From Algoriphagus sp. (lineage in GTDB: Bacteria > Bacteroidota > Bacteroidia > Cytophagales > Cyclobacteriaceae): 64,000 nucleotides of DNA. The stretch covers positions 55,599 through 119,598 of the forward strand of contig NZ_JAQWXX010000110.1 of the NCBI RefSeq assembly GCF_029254265.1, read 5' to 3'. Below the pieces are notes generated by a model. That model ran no database searches. It had not been told where the DNA came from and worked only from the letters and a program-made list of their open reading frames with translations. This document shows, in pieces, positions 43,675-53,269 of the stretch; positions within the stretch are counted from its first letter, which is position 1; every line of letters begins with the position of its first letter. The position numbers and the translations under genes are program-made.

Positions 43675-45387
43675 TTAGAGATTTGATTTTTTAAGTTCAG
43701 CTACCGCATGATCTGCTGCTCTCGCTGTCAATGCCATGTAAGTAAGGGAAGGATTCACGCAAGAGGAAGATGCCATGGCGGCACCATCAGTCACAAATAC
43801 ATTTTTACAAGCATGAACCTGGTTCGTTCCATTTAGCACGGAAGTCTTTGGATCCTTACCCATTCGGGCTGTGCCCATTTCATGGATGCCATAACCCATT
43901 TCATGCTTTTTATCAAAATCCATGATCTCTTTCAAGCCAGCTCGCTCTAGCATTTCTTTTGCATCAATTCGCATTTGCGCATTGATCGCTAATTCATTTG
44001 GGCCCCATTCCGCGTCGATTGATAAGGTAGGTTGACCCCATTTGTCTACCACATCTTTATTGAGGTAAACTTTATTTTCATGGTTTGGCAGACATTCCGC
44101 AAAACCTGTAATGAAAAATTCCCAAGGTCCAGGATTCATAATTTTGTCTTTAAACTCCCCTCCAAATTCTTGCATATTGGCACCCTGACCCCAGCCGGCT
44201 CGCTGACCTCCACCTTGGTAACCAAAGCCTCTGACAAACTTATCTGATTGCGGTCCATCCTTAAGATTGACGTATCGTGGGATATAAATCCCGTTAGGTC
44301 TTCGGCCCTTGTAATACTGATCATCAAATCCGTCCACCAAACCACTTGCCCCTACTCGATAAGTATGATCCATCAAATTATGGCCTAGTTCACCACTGTC
44401 ATTACCTAGCCCATTTGGGAATCTACTGGATGTAGAATTCATCAAAATTTGCGTGGTGCTCAAGGTAGAAGCATTGCAGAAAATGATTTTCGCCTTATAT
44501 ATGATTTCTTCATTTGTTTCCGAATCGATGATTCTCACCCCAGTTGCTTTACCAAGGGCTTCATCATAAACGATAGATTGGACAATAGAGAAAGGTCTGA
44601 TGGTGAGATTTCCAGTCGCATTTGCGGCTGGCAAAGTCACCGCATTACTACTAAAGTAAGCACCATATGGACAACCTCGATCACAGCGATTTCGGAATTG
44701 ACATTTGCCTCGACCATTGAGCGGTTCGGTCAAATGTGCTACTCGACCAATGATCATATTCCGACCATTGTACTCTTTTTCGATTCGTTCTTTGACATGC
44801 TTTTCCACACAATTCAACTCCATTGGCGGAAGGAAATGACTATCCGGAAGCTGTGGAAGTCCTAAAGCCTCTCCAGAGATTCCCGCAAATTTCTCCACGT
44901 AAGTGTACCAAGATTCGATGTCTTTATAGCGAATCGGCCAATCCACGCCGTGACCATCTTTAGCATTTGCCTCAAAGTCCAAATCCGACCAGCGGTAAGT
45001 TTGCTTTCCCCAAAGTAAAGACCTGCCTCCCATCTGATGGGCTCTCACCCATAGAAAAGGTTTGACTTCGGTATAGGGATTTTCGATGTCATTGGCGTGA
45101 AAATGCTCGTTAGCAGCGCCTATAAAACCAGTACGCACTCCAATCGGATGCTTTGCTTTTTGTTCTGGAGTCAATCCTCCTCGGTATTCCATATCCCAGG
45201 GATCTAGGTTCATGGTTGGGTAGTCTTTGACATGCTCCACGATTCTACCACGCTCCAAAACGAGTGTTTTCAATCCTTTTTCGCAGAGTTCTTTCGCCGC
45301 CCAGCCTCCACTGATTCCAGATCCGATGACGATGGCATCGTAGGTGAGAGCTTTGTCTGCGTCGATATTAAAATTGGCCATATACAA
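43675..45387 (-). CDS. GMC-family FAD-dependent oxidoreductase (gluconate dehydrogenase-like)
   Basis: 570 aa; start at 45387 or the ATG two codons later. The FAD motif VIGSGISGGWAAKELCEKG is at the N-terminus with ERG beyond it. The C-terminal GMC signature reads HEMGTARMGKDP and VTDGAAMASSSCVNPSLTYM. The Cys-rich segment CQFRNRCDRGCPYGAYFS is typical of the gluconate-dehydrogenase large subunit. No signal peptide is present, so it probably rides with the Tat-exported small subunit encoded just downstream. It would oxidise a sugar or sugar acid and pass electrons to the respiratory chain. Confidence 0.9.
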   Translation of the reverse strand: MYMANFNIDADKALTYDAIVIGSGISGGWAAKELCEKGLKTLVLERGRIVEHVKDYPTMNLDPWDMEYRGGLTPEQKAKHPIGVRTGFIGAANEHFHANDIENPYTEVKPFLWVRAHQMGGRSLLWGKQTYRWSDLDFEANAKDGHGVDWPIRYKDIESWYTYVEKFAGISGEALGLPQLPDSHFLPPMELNCVEKHVKERIEKEYNGRNMIIGRVAHLTEPLNGRGKCQFRNRCDRGCPYGAYFSSNAVTLPAANATGNLTIRPFSIVQSIVYDEALGKATGVRIIDSETNEEIIYKAKIIFCNASTLSTTQILMNSTSSRFPNGLGNDSGELGHNLMDHTYRVGASGLVDGFDDQYYKGRRPNGIYIPRYVNLKDGPQSDKFVRGFGYQGGGQRAGWGQGANMQEFGGEFKDKIMNPGPWEFFITGFAECLPNHENKVYLNKDVVDKWGQPTLSIDAEWGPNELAINAQMRIDAKEMLERAGLKEIMDFDKKHEMGYGIHEMGTARMGKDPKTSVLNGTNQVHACKNVFVTDGAAMASSSCVNPSLTYMALTARAADHAVAELKKSNL

Positions 45388-45753
45388 TAGGTTGATTGGA
45401 TAGCTAATATTAAGGATTTTTTGGTTGAATTACAGATCGCCCCTTCAGGGCTCGGTTCAAATCGTCGCTGTATCAACCCCAAATTTAATTTAGGGTTGAT
45501 ACAAGCTACGCCTTCAGCGCTTTTTATATATGTGCCAAAGGCACATTCTGTACCAGCCTAGCATGCAATGCTGGGAAATCATGCCCCCAATGCATTGACC
45601 AAAATTCATTATTTTCAAGAGTGCCAAAGGCACGATCTGTAAAATCAAAAACCAAAGTCCTTTCCAGATTATTTTGATCGAAGAAAATGCCATAAATAGT
45701 TCGATGTCCCTTATTTCCTTGCCGCCTCCCGGTTTTTCCCCTATTTTTCGAGT
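45388..45753. repeat. intergenic palindrome cluster (366 bp)
   Basis: No gene is visible. It holds TGTATCAACCC (45469-45479) with its perfect inverted copy 45493-45503. The hairpin GTGCCAAAGGCAC occurs twice (45532-45544 and 45621-45633), along with CCCTTCAGGG (45441-45450). I recall similar phrases as dispersed intergenic repeats in Bacteroidota. The M20 peptidase promoter should lie near its right end. Confidence 0.65.
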
Positions 45754-47049
45754 ATGAAAAACCTATTCCTTTCCCTGGCCTTTTTTATTACGGTTTCAAT
45801 TGGCTTTGCCCAGCAGCTTTCTCCGGAAGAACAAAAACTCATCGCTGAAGTCGAAAAAAACTACGCTTCCACGCTCGCACTTCTTGAAGAAGTTGTCAAT
45901 ATCAACTCAGGCTCGCTCAATAAAGAAGGCGTCAAAGCTGTTGGGGATGTTTTTGCCCGTGAATTTCAAAAGATCGGATTCGAAACAGAATGGGTTGAGC
46001 TTCCTTCTGAAGTGAATCGCGCAGGTCATTTTGTAGCCACTCGAAAAGGCACCAAAGGCACCAAAGGCAAGAAAATCTTTATCATTGGACACTTAGATAC
46101 AGTTTTTGAAAAAGATATGCCCTTTACCCCATATACTGTTCTAAATGATTCTACCGCCACCGGCCAGGGACTCAACGACATGAAAGGTGGCGATGTGATG
46201 GCTTTCGCAAGCTTGAAAGCATTGCATGATTTGGGGTATTTGGAAGATCGGACGATCACGGTTTATTACAATGGCGACGAGGAAAGCTCCGGAAATGAGG
46301 AAATTTCCAGAAGAGATTTTATTGCGCGAGCAAAGAATCATGACTTGGCTTTGGCTTACGAAACTGCACAAGGTTTTAGCACGGTAACGGTAGCACGAAG
46401 AGGATCCAGTGGATGGAGGCTGAAAACCTCAGGAAGGCAAAGTCACTCTTCTGGAGTTTTTAGAGAATCAGTGGGTTATGGAGCAATTTATGAAGCGGCA
46501 AGAATCTTGACAGAATTCAGAGAGGAATTAGCCGGAGAGCAATATTTAACCTTCAACCCAGGCCAGATTATCGGTGGATCAGATATCAGCTATGACGAAA
46601 TAACCGGAGCTGGTGAAGCACTTGGGAAGACAAATATTGTAGCAAGAGAGGCTTTGGTAACCGGAGATCTAAGATTTCTCGGTGAGGAGCAAAAAGAACG
46701 TACCCGGGCAAAAATGCAGGAAATAGTGGACCGTAATCTCAATCAAACAGATGCAGAAATTACTTTCAAAGACGGGATTCCATCAATGCCACCGACCGAG
46801 GGAAACCTTCGACTGGCTAAAGTTCTAAATGAGCTCAGTATCGATATGGGCTATGGAGAAGTGAAGCCTGGTGACCCAGGAAGCAGAGGTGCTGGTGATG
46901 TGTCTTATGTTGCGGACTATTTGGACGCAATTGACGGATTAGGAGCCTCCGGTTCCGGAGCACATGCACCAGGGGAAACCATCAAGCTCAATGAATATCC
47001 AAATCTTATTAAGAGAAGTACACTTCTTATTTATCGTCTGACTAGATAA
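45754..47049 (+). CDS. secreted M20-family metallopeptidase (glutamate carboxypeptidase-like)
   Basis: 431 aa with signal peptide (MKNLFLSLAFFITVSIGFAQ). The metal-binding pattern of M20 is present: GHLDTVFEKD (His, catalytic Asp), GLNDMKGGD (bridging Asp), NGDEESSGNE (catalytic Glu pair) and a late GSGAHAPGE His. The arrangement resembles carboxypeptidase G2. It should remove C-terminal residues from peptides or folate-like substrates in the periplasm. The next gene follows by 6 bp. Confidence 0.92.
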   Translation: MKNLFLSLAFFITVSIGFAQQLSPEEQKLIAEVEKNYASTLALLEEVVNINSGSLNKEGVKAVGDVFAREFQKIGFETEWVELPSEVNRAGHFVATRKGTKGTKGKKIFIIGHLDTVFEKDMPFTPYTVLNDSTATGQGLNDMKGGDVMAFASLKALHDLGYLEDRTITVYYNGDEESSGNEEISRRDFIARAKNHDLALAYETAQGFSTVTVARRGSSGWRLKTSGRQSHSSGVFRESVGYGAIYEAARILTEFREELAGEQYLTFNPGQIIGGSDISYDEITGAGEALGKTNIVAREALVTGDLRFLGEEQKERTRAKMQEIVDRNLNQTDAEITFKDGIPSMPPTEGNLRLAKVLNELSIDMGYGEVKPGDPGSRGAGDVSYVADYLDAIDGLGASGSGAHAPGETIKLNEYPNLIKRSTLLIYRLTR

Positions 47050-47055
47050 ATTAGT

Positions 47056-48921
47056 ATGAAGGCATATATCTCCTTATTCTTTGCGGGAATATTCGCTTTA
47101 AGCGCCTGCAAAAATCAACCTGAACCTATTGCTGAAGAAGCCATGAAGCCACAAAAAATTGTTGTGTACCAAGTTTTCCCGCGCCTTTTTGGCAATACTA
47201 ATACTGCCAATAAACCTTGGGGAACAATTGAAGAAAACGGAGTTGGGAAATTCAATGACTTCACTGATTTGGCATTGGAAGAAATCAAAAAACTAGGAGT
47301 ATCCCATATCTGGTATACTGGGGTGCCGCATCATGCGCTGATCGGTGATTATTCATCGATTGGAGTTTCCAATGATGATCCGGATGTAGTCAAAGGAAGA
47401 GCTGGTTCGCCCTATGCGGTCAAGGATTATTATCAGGTAAACCCGGATTTGGCAGTGGATCCTGCTAAGCGAATGGAAGAATTTGAGGCTTTAATCGCCC
47501 GAACGCATGCCCATGAGATGAAGGTGATTATTGACATTGTCCCTAATCATATTGCGCGCTGCTATGAGGGGAAAAATAATCCCGCAGGAGTTACAGATTT
47601 CGGAGCAAATGATGATACCGCTGTAGAATATGCAAGGGACAATAACTTTTATTACATCCCGGGAGAATCCTTTCAGGTACCCGAGCCACTAAATGACTAT
47701 CAACCTTTAGGAGGAGAGCCGCACCCACTTTCAGACGGGAAATTTGAAGAAATACCAGCCAAATGGACTGGAAATGGATCCCGAAAAGCCCAGCCGCATT
47801 TTTACGATTGGTACGAGACCGTGAAAGTAAATTATGGAATCAAACCCGACGGCAGCAAAGATTATTCAGAAATACCGGCAGGAGCGGATTCTTTGGACTG
47901 GAGTGCGCATTATGATTTTTGGCAGGGAAAAGACGTCCCGGATAGCTGGATTAAATTCAGAGACATCACACAGTTTTGGCTAGGTAAAGGGGTGGATGGC
48001 TTTCGATTCGACATGGCGGAGATGGTTCCGGTGGAATTTTGGTCTTATCTGAACTCACATATCAAACACACCAAGCCTGATGCGTTCATTTTGGCCGAAG
48101 TGTATAACCCAAGTCTTTACAGAGATTACATCCGAAAGGGAAAGATGGATTACCTCTATGACAAAGTGGAGCTCTACGATACACTGAAGCACATCATGCA
48201 AGGTCATGGTTCTACCGACAATCTGGCTCCTATTTTGGAAGGATTGAAAGACATCGAGCATCACATGCTTCACTTCCTGGAAAATCACGACGAGCAGCGA
48301 ATCGCCAGTCCACAATTTGCCAATGACCCCTGGAAAGCCATGCCCGCCATGGTCGTTTCTGCGACGATTTCTACTTCCCCGACCATGATCTATTCTGGCC
48401 AGGAAGTTGGAGAAGTTGCGGCCGAAGATGCCGGTTTCGGTGATCCTTCCAGAACTTCCATTTTCGATTACATCGGTGTGCCTGCACATCAGCGCTGGAT
48501 GAATGAAGGGAAGTTTGATGGAGGACTGCTTTCGGACGATGAGAAAGCACTGCGAAACTACTATTCCGAAGTGCTAAACTTCACCCGAAACAGTCCGGCC
48601 TTGATGGGAGAATACGCGGAGGTTCACTCCTTCAACAGATCTCAAAACCCAGCGTACACAGACAAAGCCTTTGCTTTTGCGAGATGGGATGAAAATCAAA
48701 AGCTAATTGTAGTGACCAACTTCGACGAATTCAAATCAGTGAAAACAACGCTTAAACTTTCCCCGGAGCTGCTGAAAGCTTGGAAGCTGGAAAAAGGTGA
48801 GCGAGAAATTCAGGAAGTCATGTTTGGGAAGAAAAAGACCAACCTGCGTGTGACAGATCAAGGGGCTGAGATCGATTTGGAATTAGGACCTTGGGAGTCA
48901 GCGGTGTTTGGTGTCAGGTAA
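47056..48921 (+). CDS. GH13 alpha-amylase family lipoprotein
   Basis: 621 aa with SPII signal (lipobox ALSAC). The TIM-barrel regions are IIDIVPNHIAR (I), DGFRFDMAEMVP with the nucleophile Asp (II), LAEVYNP with the acid Glu (III) and FLENHDEQR with the third carboxylate (IV). A C-terminal beta domain follows (KLIVVTNFDEFKSVK). It cleaves alpha-glucans or maltooligosaccharides at the cell surface or in the periplasm. It is 6 bp after the peptidase, so probably co-transcribed, although the pathways differ. Confidence 0.93.
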   Translation: MKAYISLFFAGIFALSACKNQPEPIAEEAMKPQKIVVYQVFPRLFGNTNTANKPWGTIEENGVGKFNDFTDLALEEIKKLGVSHIWYTGVPHHALIGDYSSIGVSNDDPDVVKGRAGSPYAVKDYYQVNPDLAVDPAKRMEEFEALIARTHAHEMKVIIDIVPNHIARCYEGKNNPAGVTDFGANDDTAVEYARDNNFYYIPGESFQVPEPLNDYQPLGGEPHPLSDGKFEEIPAKWTGNGSRKAQPHFYDWYETVKVNYGIKPDGSKDYSEIPAGADSLDWSAHYDFWQGKDVPDSWIKFRDITQFWLGKGVDGFRFDMAEMVPVEFWSYLNSHIKHTKPDAFILAEVYNPSLYRDYIRKGKMDYLYDKVELYDTLKHIMQGHGSTDNLAPILEGLKDIEHHMLHFLENHDEQRIASPQFANDPWKAMPAMVVSATISTSPTMIYSGQEVGEVAAEDAGFGDPSRTSIFDYIGVPAHQRWMNEGKFDGGLLSDDEKALRNYYSEVLNFTRNSPALMGEYAEVHSFNRSQNPAYTDKAFAFARWDENQKLIVVTNFDEFKSVKTTLKLSPELLKAWKLEKGEREIQEVMFGKKKTNLRVTDQGAEIDLELGPWESAVFGVR

Positions 48922-48962
48922 TAACTTAATATAGATTTAACTAAATTATTTTTGAAACCATT

Positions 48963-48992
48963 TTGAAATTTCATTTTTCGTTATTATAATTG
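48963..48992 (+). promoter_or_regulatory. putative promoter of the G-tract lipoprotein operon
   Basis: TTG (48963-48965), then 19 bp, then TATAATTG (48985-48992). This matches the Bacteroidota TTG/TAnnTTTG pattern with one mismatch. Transcription would begin about 25 bp before the ATG at 49024, which supports that start. Confidence 0.5.
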
Positions 48993-49023
48993 ATTAGTTT
49001 TAATCTCAATTCCAATCAACAAT

Positions 49024-50000
49024 ATGAAACCAAAAATTAAAAAAGAAAGGCACCGGATAAAATTGTCCTGCCTTCTTAGTGAACTAGGGGGGGGGGCTTA
49101 GGTAATTTTACCTTTTTTAATGCCCTCGTAATTTTCACATTGGTCCTGTCTGGATGTAGTCAGGAAGTAATCACAAGCGATCAAGTCGCAGAAGGGAATC
49201 CACTTTTAGGAAATAAAGGCTTACTCCAAGTCTCTTGGGAATCAGTGATTTCCACTGACTATCAGGGCGATTTAGGAGCACTGAATGAAAACTCCCTATC
49301 GGCACTTAATCCCTTTGAAGAAAAGCAGCTGGTAGAATTTATCCTTCATGAGACTGGAGAAGCTCAACTTAACATTGAGCATTTGTCCAAAAATGAAGGC
49401 ATCAAAATTCCTCATGAGGATCTGTCTGATGATCGGGCTCCTGTCAAAAAGACCGTAATCTATGGAGGAGAGATTTCTTGGTATGACGGATCTGGTGCCC
49501 TATTGGGATCACAACCCATGCAGCGTTTGGATTACTCGGCTTGGATTACAGAAATCAAGAAAATCAAGGAGACGAATTCCAAAGAAGAGATCAACCGGGC
49601 TCTCAGAAATTTTCAATCTCAGTTTTTCAAGGCTAATCTGGAAAACTTCATTGAGCAAATAAAGAAAAGTAACCCAATTGTAAGAGAAATAGAAGAATTT
49701 CAGATTTTGGAGGAAAATGAAACCTATGTCACAATACGAGTGGATTTGGCACAGTTTGAACCCGGACAGACGGGAATCAATGTGATGTTGATTGACAAGA
49801 ATAAAAATCGAATGGTCGCCAATAGAATTTATACTGAAGGAAATGAAATTCTCCAAACTACCTACTATGGCTATGCCAAAGGAGAGACTGGGGCACTAGA
49901 TGCCATCCGGGTAGAAGAACCCCTTTTTCTCGAGGAGAAAATTGAACTGACAAAGGTGACTTTGACCAAAATCTCTGACTTGAACATCTCCTTAAATTGA
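49024..50000 (+). CDS. phase-variable (frame-disrupted) lipoprotein candidate
   Basis: The track starts at TTG 49140, which gives only MVLSGC before the lipobox Cys and cannot be a working signal peptide. The plausible start is ATG 49024 (MKPKIKKERHRIKLS), whose frame meets a run of ten G (49087-49096) and stops at 49099. With 8 or 11 G the frame joins LGNFTFFNALVIFTLVLSGC, a proper SPII signal, and yields about 325 aa. The mature protein has no domain I recognise; it contains a charged helical middle and a beta-rich C-terminal half. It leads an operon with a secreted hydrolase (8 bp downstream), a PQQ-like propeller lipoprotein and a beta-barrel. In the assembled form it is OFF. Confidence 0.7.
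49087..49096. repeat. G10 homopolymer in the signal-peptide region
   Basis: Ten consecutive G begin exactly at codon 22 of the 49024 ORF. It is the longest G or C run I noticed in the window; the others are 6-7 long. Confidence 0.9.
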
Positions 50001-50007
50001 TTTCCTC

Positions 50008-51330
50008 ATGAAAAAATATTCTATATTTTCTTTTTGCTTTGCCTACTTCATTTCAATGGGAGTATTGGCACAAAATAAAAACACTTATTGGGTTCATGGA
50101 CTCAATGATACAACGACAGCTTGGCAGCATTATGCTACTATATTTGAAGCTGAGCGTAGAATGAACAGCTCTCGACCTTTCTATCCTTCCAGTTCTGGAA
50201 TAGCTACTTCTACAAGCACTTTGTCTGGTTCCATTCCTGTAAATTCACAAAATATAGGAATTGGCCACAGTATGGGAGGGGTTGTATTGAGGAATCTAGA
50301 CCGTATCAGTCCTTCTTCATCCAGAAAAATTAATGCATTGATTACTGTTGGCACTCCGAACTCAGGTGCGGGCATCGCTAATTCCTTTGAGGATAACAGT
50401 CTATACTTAGCGAGTCAAAAGGCCTGTAATGATCTGGGCGCAGGTCCACTTACCGAGCTTTTTGGGATTCCTTGGAACGTTGCGACCCTAAGTTTCGCCT
50501 CAGCACTTGGAGCTAATTTGACTACCAATAAAATCTGCGAGCTATTTATCACAAATGACTTATTGAGTCAATACGCTGGCTCTGCACAGGCAAGAGCGGA
50601 TTTGAAAATGGGAAGTCCTTTTCTATCTCAAATTGATAACTACAGTTCCTCCATACCTAGACTTAGTATGATTGCTCAGGAAAATAGCCCGGTACATTGG
50701 AGATTACTAAGTAGTACGATAACCCGAAATAGCACTAATCCAAGTGATCAACTACTACCAGACGCGATAACTGGCGTGGAAGTAATTTACAATGGCTTTT
50801 TTGTAGCCAGAACTGCTGGCACAATAGTAAATGCCATTTTAGGGTTTATAAATCCGGTATTGTTTGTACAGGCAGCAATTAACGCAAACAAGGCAGTGCA
50901 GTGGAAAAAGGGAGTCGACTGGCTCAATGACAGTGAGACTATCTGGAATAGACTTACCAAGTCCAGTAGATTGGAACTTGAAACCTATTGGGTATGGACT
51001 TGGATCCCCTGTGAGACTATCCCGGGTAAGCAACTGCTTATCGATGATGTGGGTAGAGACCGGGATGAGTCCTGTGGAGAGTGGGGATTTGTAGAGCGTA
51101 CGCGGCAGGTGATGGTACACTATCCCTCCGATGGATTTATCCCCAGCTATAGTCAGGATATAGCCTCCCTACCCGCCTCCAACCGCTACTTTATCCAGGG
51201 TGCCAATCATATCGAAGTGCTCAATATGTCGAACAGCAAGCTAAATAGGCAGCCAAATGATGGGACAAAAGCCGAATTCAACAATGTTTTTGACTTTCGA
51301 AATGACATCTTCAGAACGGCTCGAAAGTGA
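50008..51330 (+). CDS. secreted alpha/beta-hydrolase (lipase/esterase-like)
   Basis: 440 aa with signal peptide (MKKYSIFSFCFAYFISMGVLAQ). The N-terminal oxyanion segment is YWVHGLND, the nucleophile elbow is GIGHSMGGVVLRNL, and LITVGTPNSGAG follows, as in PGAP1-like lipases. The likely acid and base are in PSDGFIPSYSQ and GANHIEVLN. It should cleave an ester or amide outside the cytoplasm; the substrate is unknown. It is 8 bp after the G-tract lipoprotein, so transcription and perhaps translation depend on that gene's state. Confidence 0.8.
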   Translation: MKKYSIFSFCFAYFISMGVLAQNKNTYWVHGLNDTTTAWQHYATIFEAERRMNSSRPFYPSSSGIATSTSTLSGSIPVNSQNIGIGHSMGGVVLRNLDRISPSSSRKINALITVGTPNSGAGIANSFEDNSLYLASQKACNDLGAGPLTELFGIPWNVATLSFASALGANLTTNKICELFITNDLLSQYAGSAQARADLKMGSPFLSQIDNYSSSIPRLSMIAQENSPVHWRLLSSTITRNSTNPSDQLLPDAITGVEVIYNGFFVARTAGTIVNAILGFINPVLFVQAAINANKAVQWKKGVDWLNDSETIWNRLTKSSRLELETYWVWTWIPCETIPGKQLLIDDVGRDRDESCGEWGFVERTRQVMVHYPSDGFIPSYSQDIASLPASNRYFIQGANHIEVLNMSNSKLNRQPNDGTKAEFNNVFDFRNDIFRTARK

Positions 51331-52610
51331 TGAAACATTTTAGCCTAGGAATTATTTGCTTGGCTTCTACTTTAGTCAGCTCCTGTTTCTTATGGGATAA
51401 TGACGAGCCCAAGCTTAAAACCAATGAGGAAGGGGAAGTAATTTCCCTTCCTTACCTCTGGAAAAGAAGTGTACAGTTGGGTGAACCAATTACAAATGGA
51501 TTTACTCATTCTCAGATTAAGTTTAACGGGAATATCGTTTTACCAATGACCAAAGGTCCAACGGGTAGGCTTTTAGTCATGATAGACCCAAATGATGGGG
51601 AAATTTTATGGGAATGGGATGATCGATTTGTGCAAGCTACTGAAGAGATCCTAATTGGCCAATACCCTCAATTTGATAATCTTATTTTTTTCCCGGCAGG
51701 AAGTCGATTGTATTGTGTCAATCTGCAGAATGGGGAAACCCAATGGAAAAAGCAATTAGATCGCTCATTTCTACCAAATGTATATGGCAAAGATGAAAAC
51801 TTCTATTTCTTCGGGAGATCTGATGCATTTCCTGATTCGGTAGATCAGTCTATCATTTTCAAAGGAAATATAGTCACCGGAGAGCTAGAAGAACACCTAA
51901 TCCCAGACTTTACGATGGACTATTTCTTTCCTGGCAATCGGATCGGGGATGTGACAGCAGCACTTCCGGCAGTGGTGGATGGAAAAGAGCATCTGGCGGT
52001 CGTCTGGCAGGAGCCTTTCTTTGAGTTTTTTTGGCAGTCCTACTTGGGACTCTACGATCAGACGACTCGTCAATGGATCTATAAAAAGACCATCATCAAT
52101 CCGGAGAAAAGCTTCAATGGGGTACTGCTTAATCCACCTGTGATTTACAAGGATAGGTTATACATGGCAGTGGGATTTGAGCTGGCCTGCCATGACCTCC
52201 GGACGGGTCAGCAGTACTGGCGAAAGAAGTTTGATGGAGAGATCTTTTTCTCCAATTTCTTGATCGAGGAGGATATGGTAATTATTAACAATGAGGATCA
52301 ATACGTCTATGCGCTGGACCCAATGACCGGCAATCAGCTCTGGAAGACCAGAGGCTCAGGCACGAGCAGTAAAATGAGCTACCTAAATGGAGTCGTTTAT
52401 TTCAACGGAGGAGCAAGCGGTAAGCTCCATGCGATAGATATCCGGGAGGGAAAGACCGTATGGAAGATCGATCCCAAACTTATAGGAGAATTTCCTGATG
52501 AAATATTTTGGAAAACGGCAATCCATATACTCCCAGGAGAAAACGGAAAGAAGGGCAAAGTCATTTCCCTGACAGGTAATAATGCCTATTGCTTTGAAGC
52601 ATATAGATAA
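51330..52610 (+). CDS. PQQ-like beta-propeller repeat lipoprotein
   Basis: The track uses GTG 51327; I prefer ATG 51330, which overlaps the previous stop (TGATG). It is 426 aa with lipobox VSSC. Repeats of the PQQ-like propeller are visible: GEILWEWDDRF, LYCVNLQNGETQWKKQ, LACHDLRTGQQYWRKKF, VYALDPMTGNQLWKTRG and LHAIDIREGKTVWKID. It does not need to bind PQQ; BamB-type assembly proteins share this fold. It is probably an outer-membrane-associated binding or assembly protein for this operon. Confidence 0.85.
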   Translation: MKHFSLGIICLASTLVSSCFLWDNDEPKLKTNEEGEVISLPYLWKRSVQLGEPITNGFTHSQIKFNGNIVLPMTKGPTGRLLVMIDPNDGEILWEWDDRFVQATEEILIGQYPQFDNLIFFPAGSRLYCVNLQNGETQWKKQLDRSFLPNVYGKDENFYFFGRSDAFPDSVDQSIIFKGNIVTGELEEHLIPDFTMDYFFPGNRIGDVTAALPAVVDGKEHLAVVWQEPFFEFFWQSYLGLYDQTTRQWIYKKTIINPEKSFNGVLLNPPVIYKDRLYMAVGFELACHDLRTGQQYWRKKFDGEIFFSNFLIEEDMVIINNEDQYVYALDPMTGNQLWKTRGSGTSSKMSYLNGVVYFNGGASGKLHAIDIREGKTVWKIDPKLIGEFPDEIFWKTAIHILPGENGKKGKVISLTGNNAYCFEAYR

Positions 52611-52639
52611 CTAAACACTCAATTTAATACCAAGGAATC

Positions 52640-53269
52640 ATGAAAAAAATATTACTTATCGGATTACTATGTTTCATTTCGGTTATCGCCGCAGCTCAAA
52701 CGGGAAAAGGTAAATTTCTCGTTGGAATGGGGACTTCACTAGGATTAGGGCAAAATGATGGGCTTATGGGGATTGCTTTTACCAATTCAAAAACTGAAAT
52801 CGCAGGTAGCGGCAGTGTAGAAGAAAGACAAACTAGTCTATTTCTTTCCGTTAGGGGAGGATATTTTATAGCAAATGGTTTGGTGACAGGATTGGAATTA
52901 GCCACTTCAACTAGTACTGGGACTACCAAGTCAGCCGGGCTTGAACTAGACTCTCAATCCTCCTTCTTTGGAGCAGGTCCTTGGGTTAGATACTATTTCT
53001 CCTCCCAAAAAATCATTCCTTTTGCAGAAGTCAACTCTCTATTTGGCTCTAGGGGACAAACTACAGAAGGATCTGGAATAGACAGCGATCTCAACTATAC
53101 TGTATCCAATCTAGGAGGAGGCTTAGGAATTGTTTTTCTGCTGGGAGAAAAGAGTTCGCTTGATCTTTCCCTAACCTACAATGGCACAAATCTCAAAGAG
53201 AAGGATTTAAAACTGACTACTAATCAAAACAGCTTAGGTATGAAGTTTGGCTTTTCTATGTTTTTTTGA
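52640..53269 (+). CDS. outer-membrane beta-barrel protein
   Basis: 209 aa with signal peptide (cleavage near IAAAQ). Alternating strands with Gly and aromatic residues (GPWVRYYFSSQKIIPFAEVNS, NLGGGLGIVFLLGEKSSLDLS) and a C-terminal Phe (GFSMFF) are typical of small 8-strand barrels of the OmpW/PorT kind. It follows the PQQ-like gene by 30 bp and closes the operon. The function is unknown. Confidence 0.82.
   Translation: MKKILLIGLLCFISVIAAAQTGKGKFLVGMGTSLGLGQNDGLMGIAFTNSKTEIAGSGSVEERQTSLFLSVRGGYFIANGLVTGLELATSTSTGTTKSAGLELDSQSSFFGAGPWVRYYFSSQKIIPFAEVNSLFGSRGQTTEGSGIDSDLNYTVSNLGGGLGIVFLLGEKSSLDLSLTYNGTNLKEKDLKLTTNQNSLGMKFGFSMFF

Noticed and set aside
48055-48489. 144-aa ORF opposite the GH13 gene
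   Set aside because: It is an antisense shadow; GH13 motifs are on the + strand throughout this stretch.
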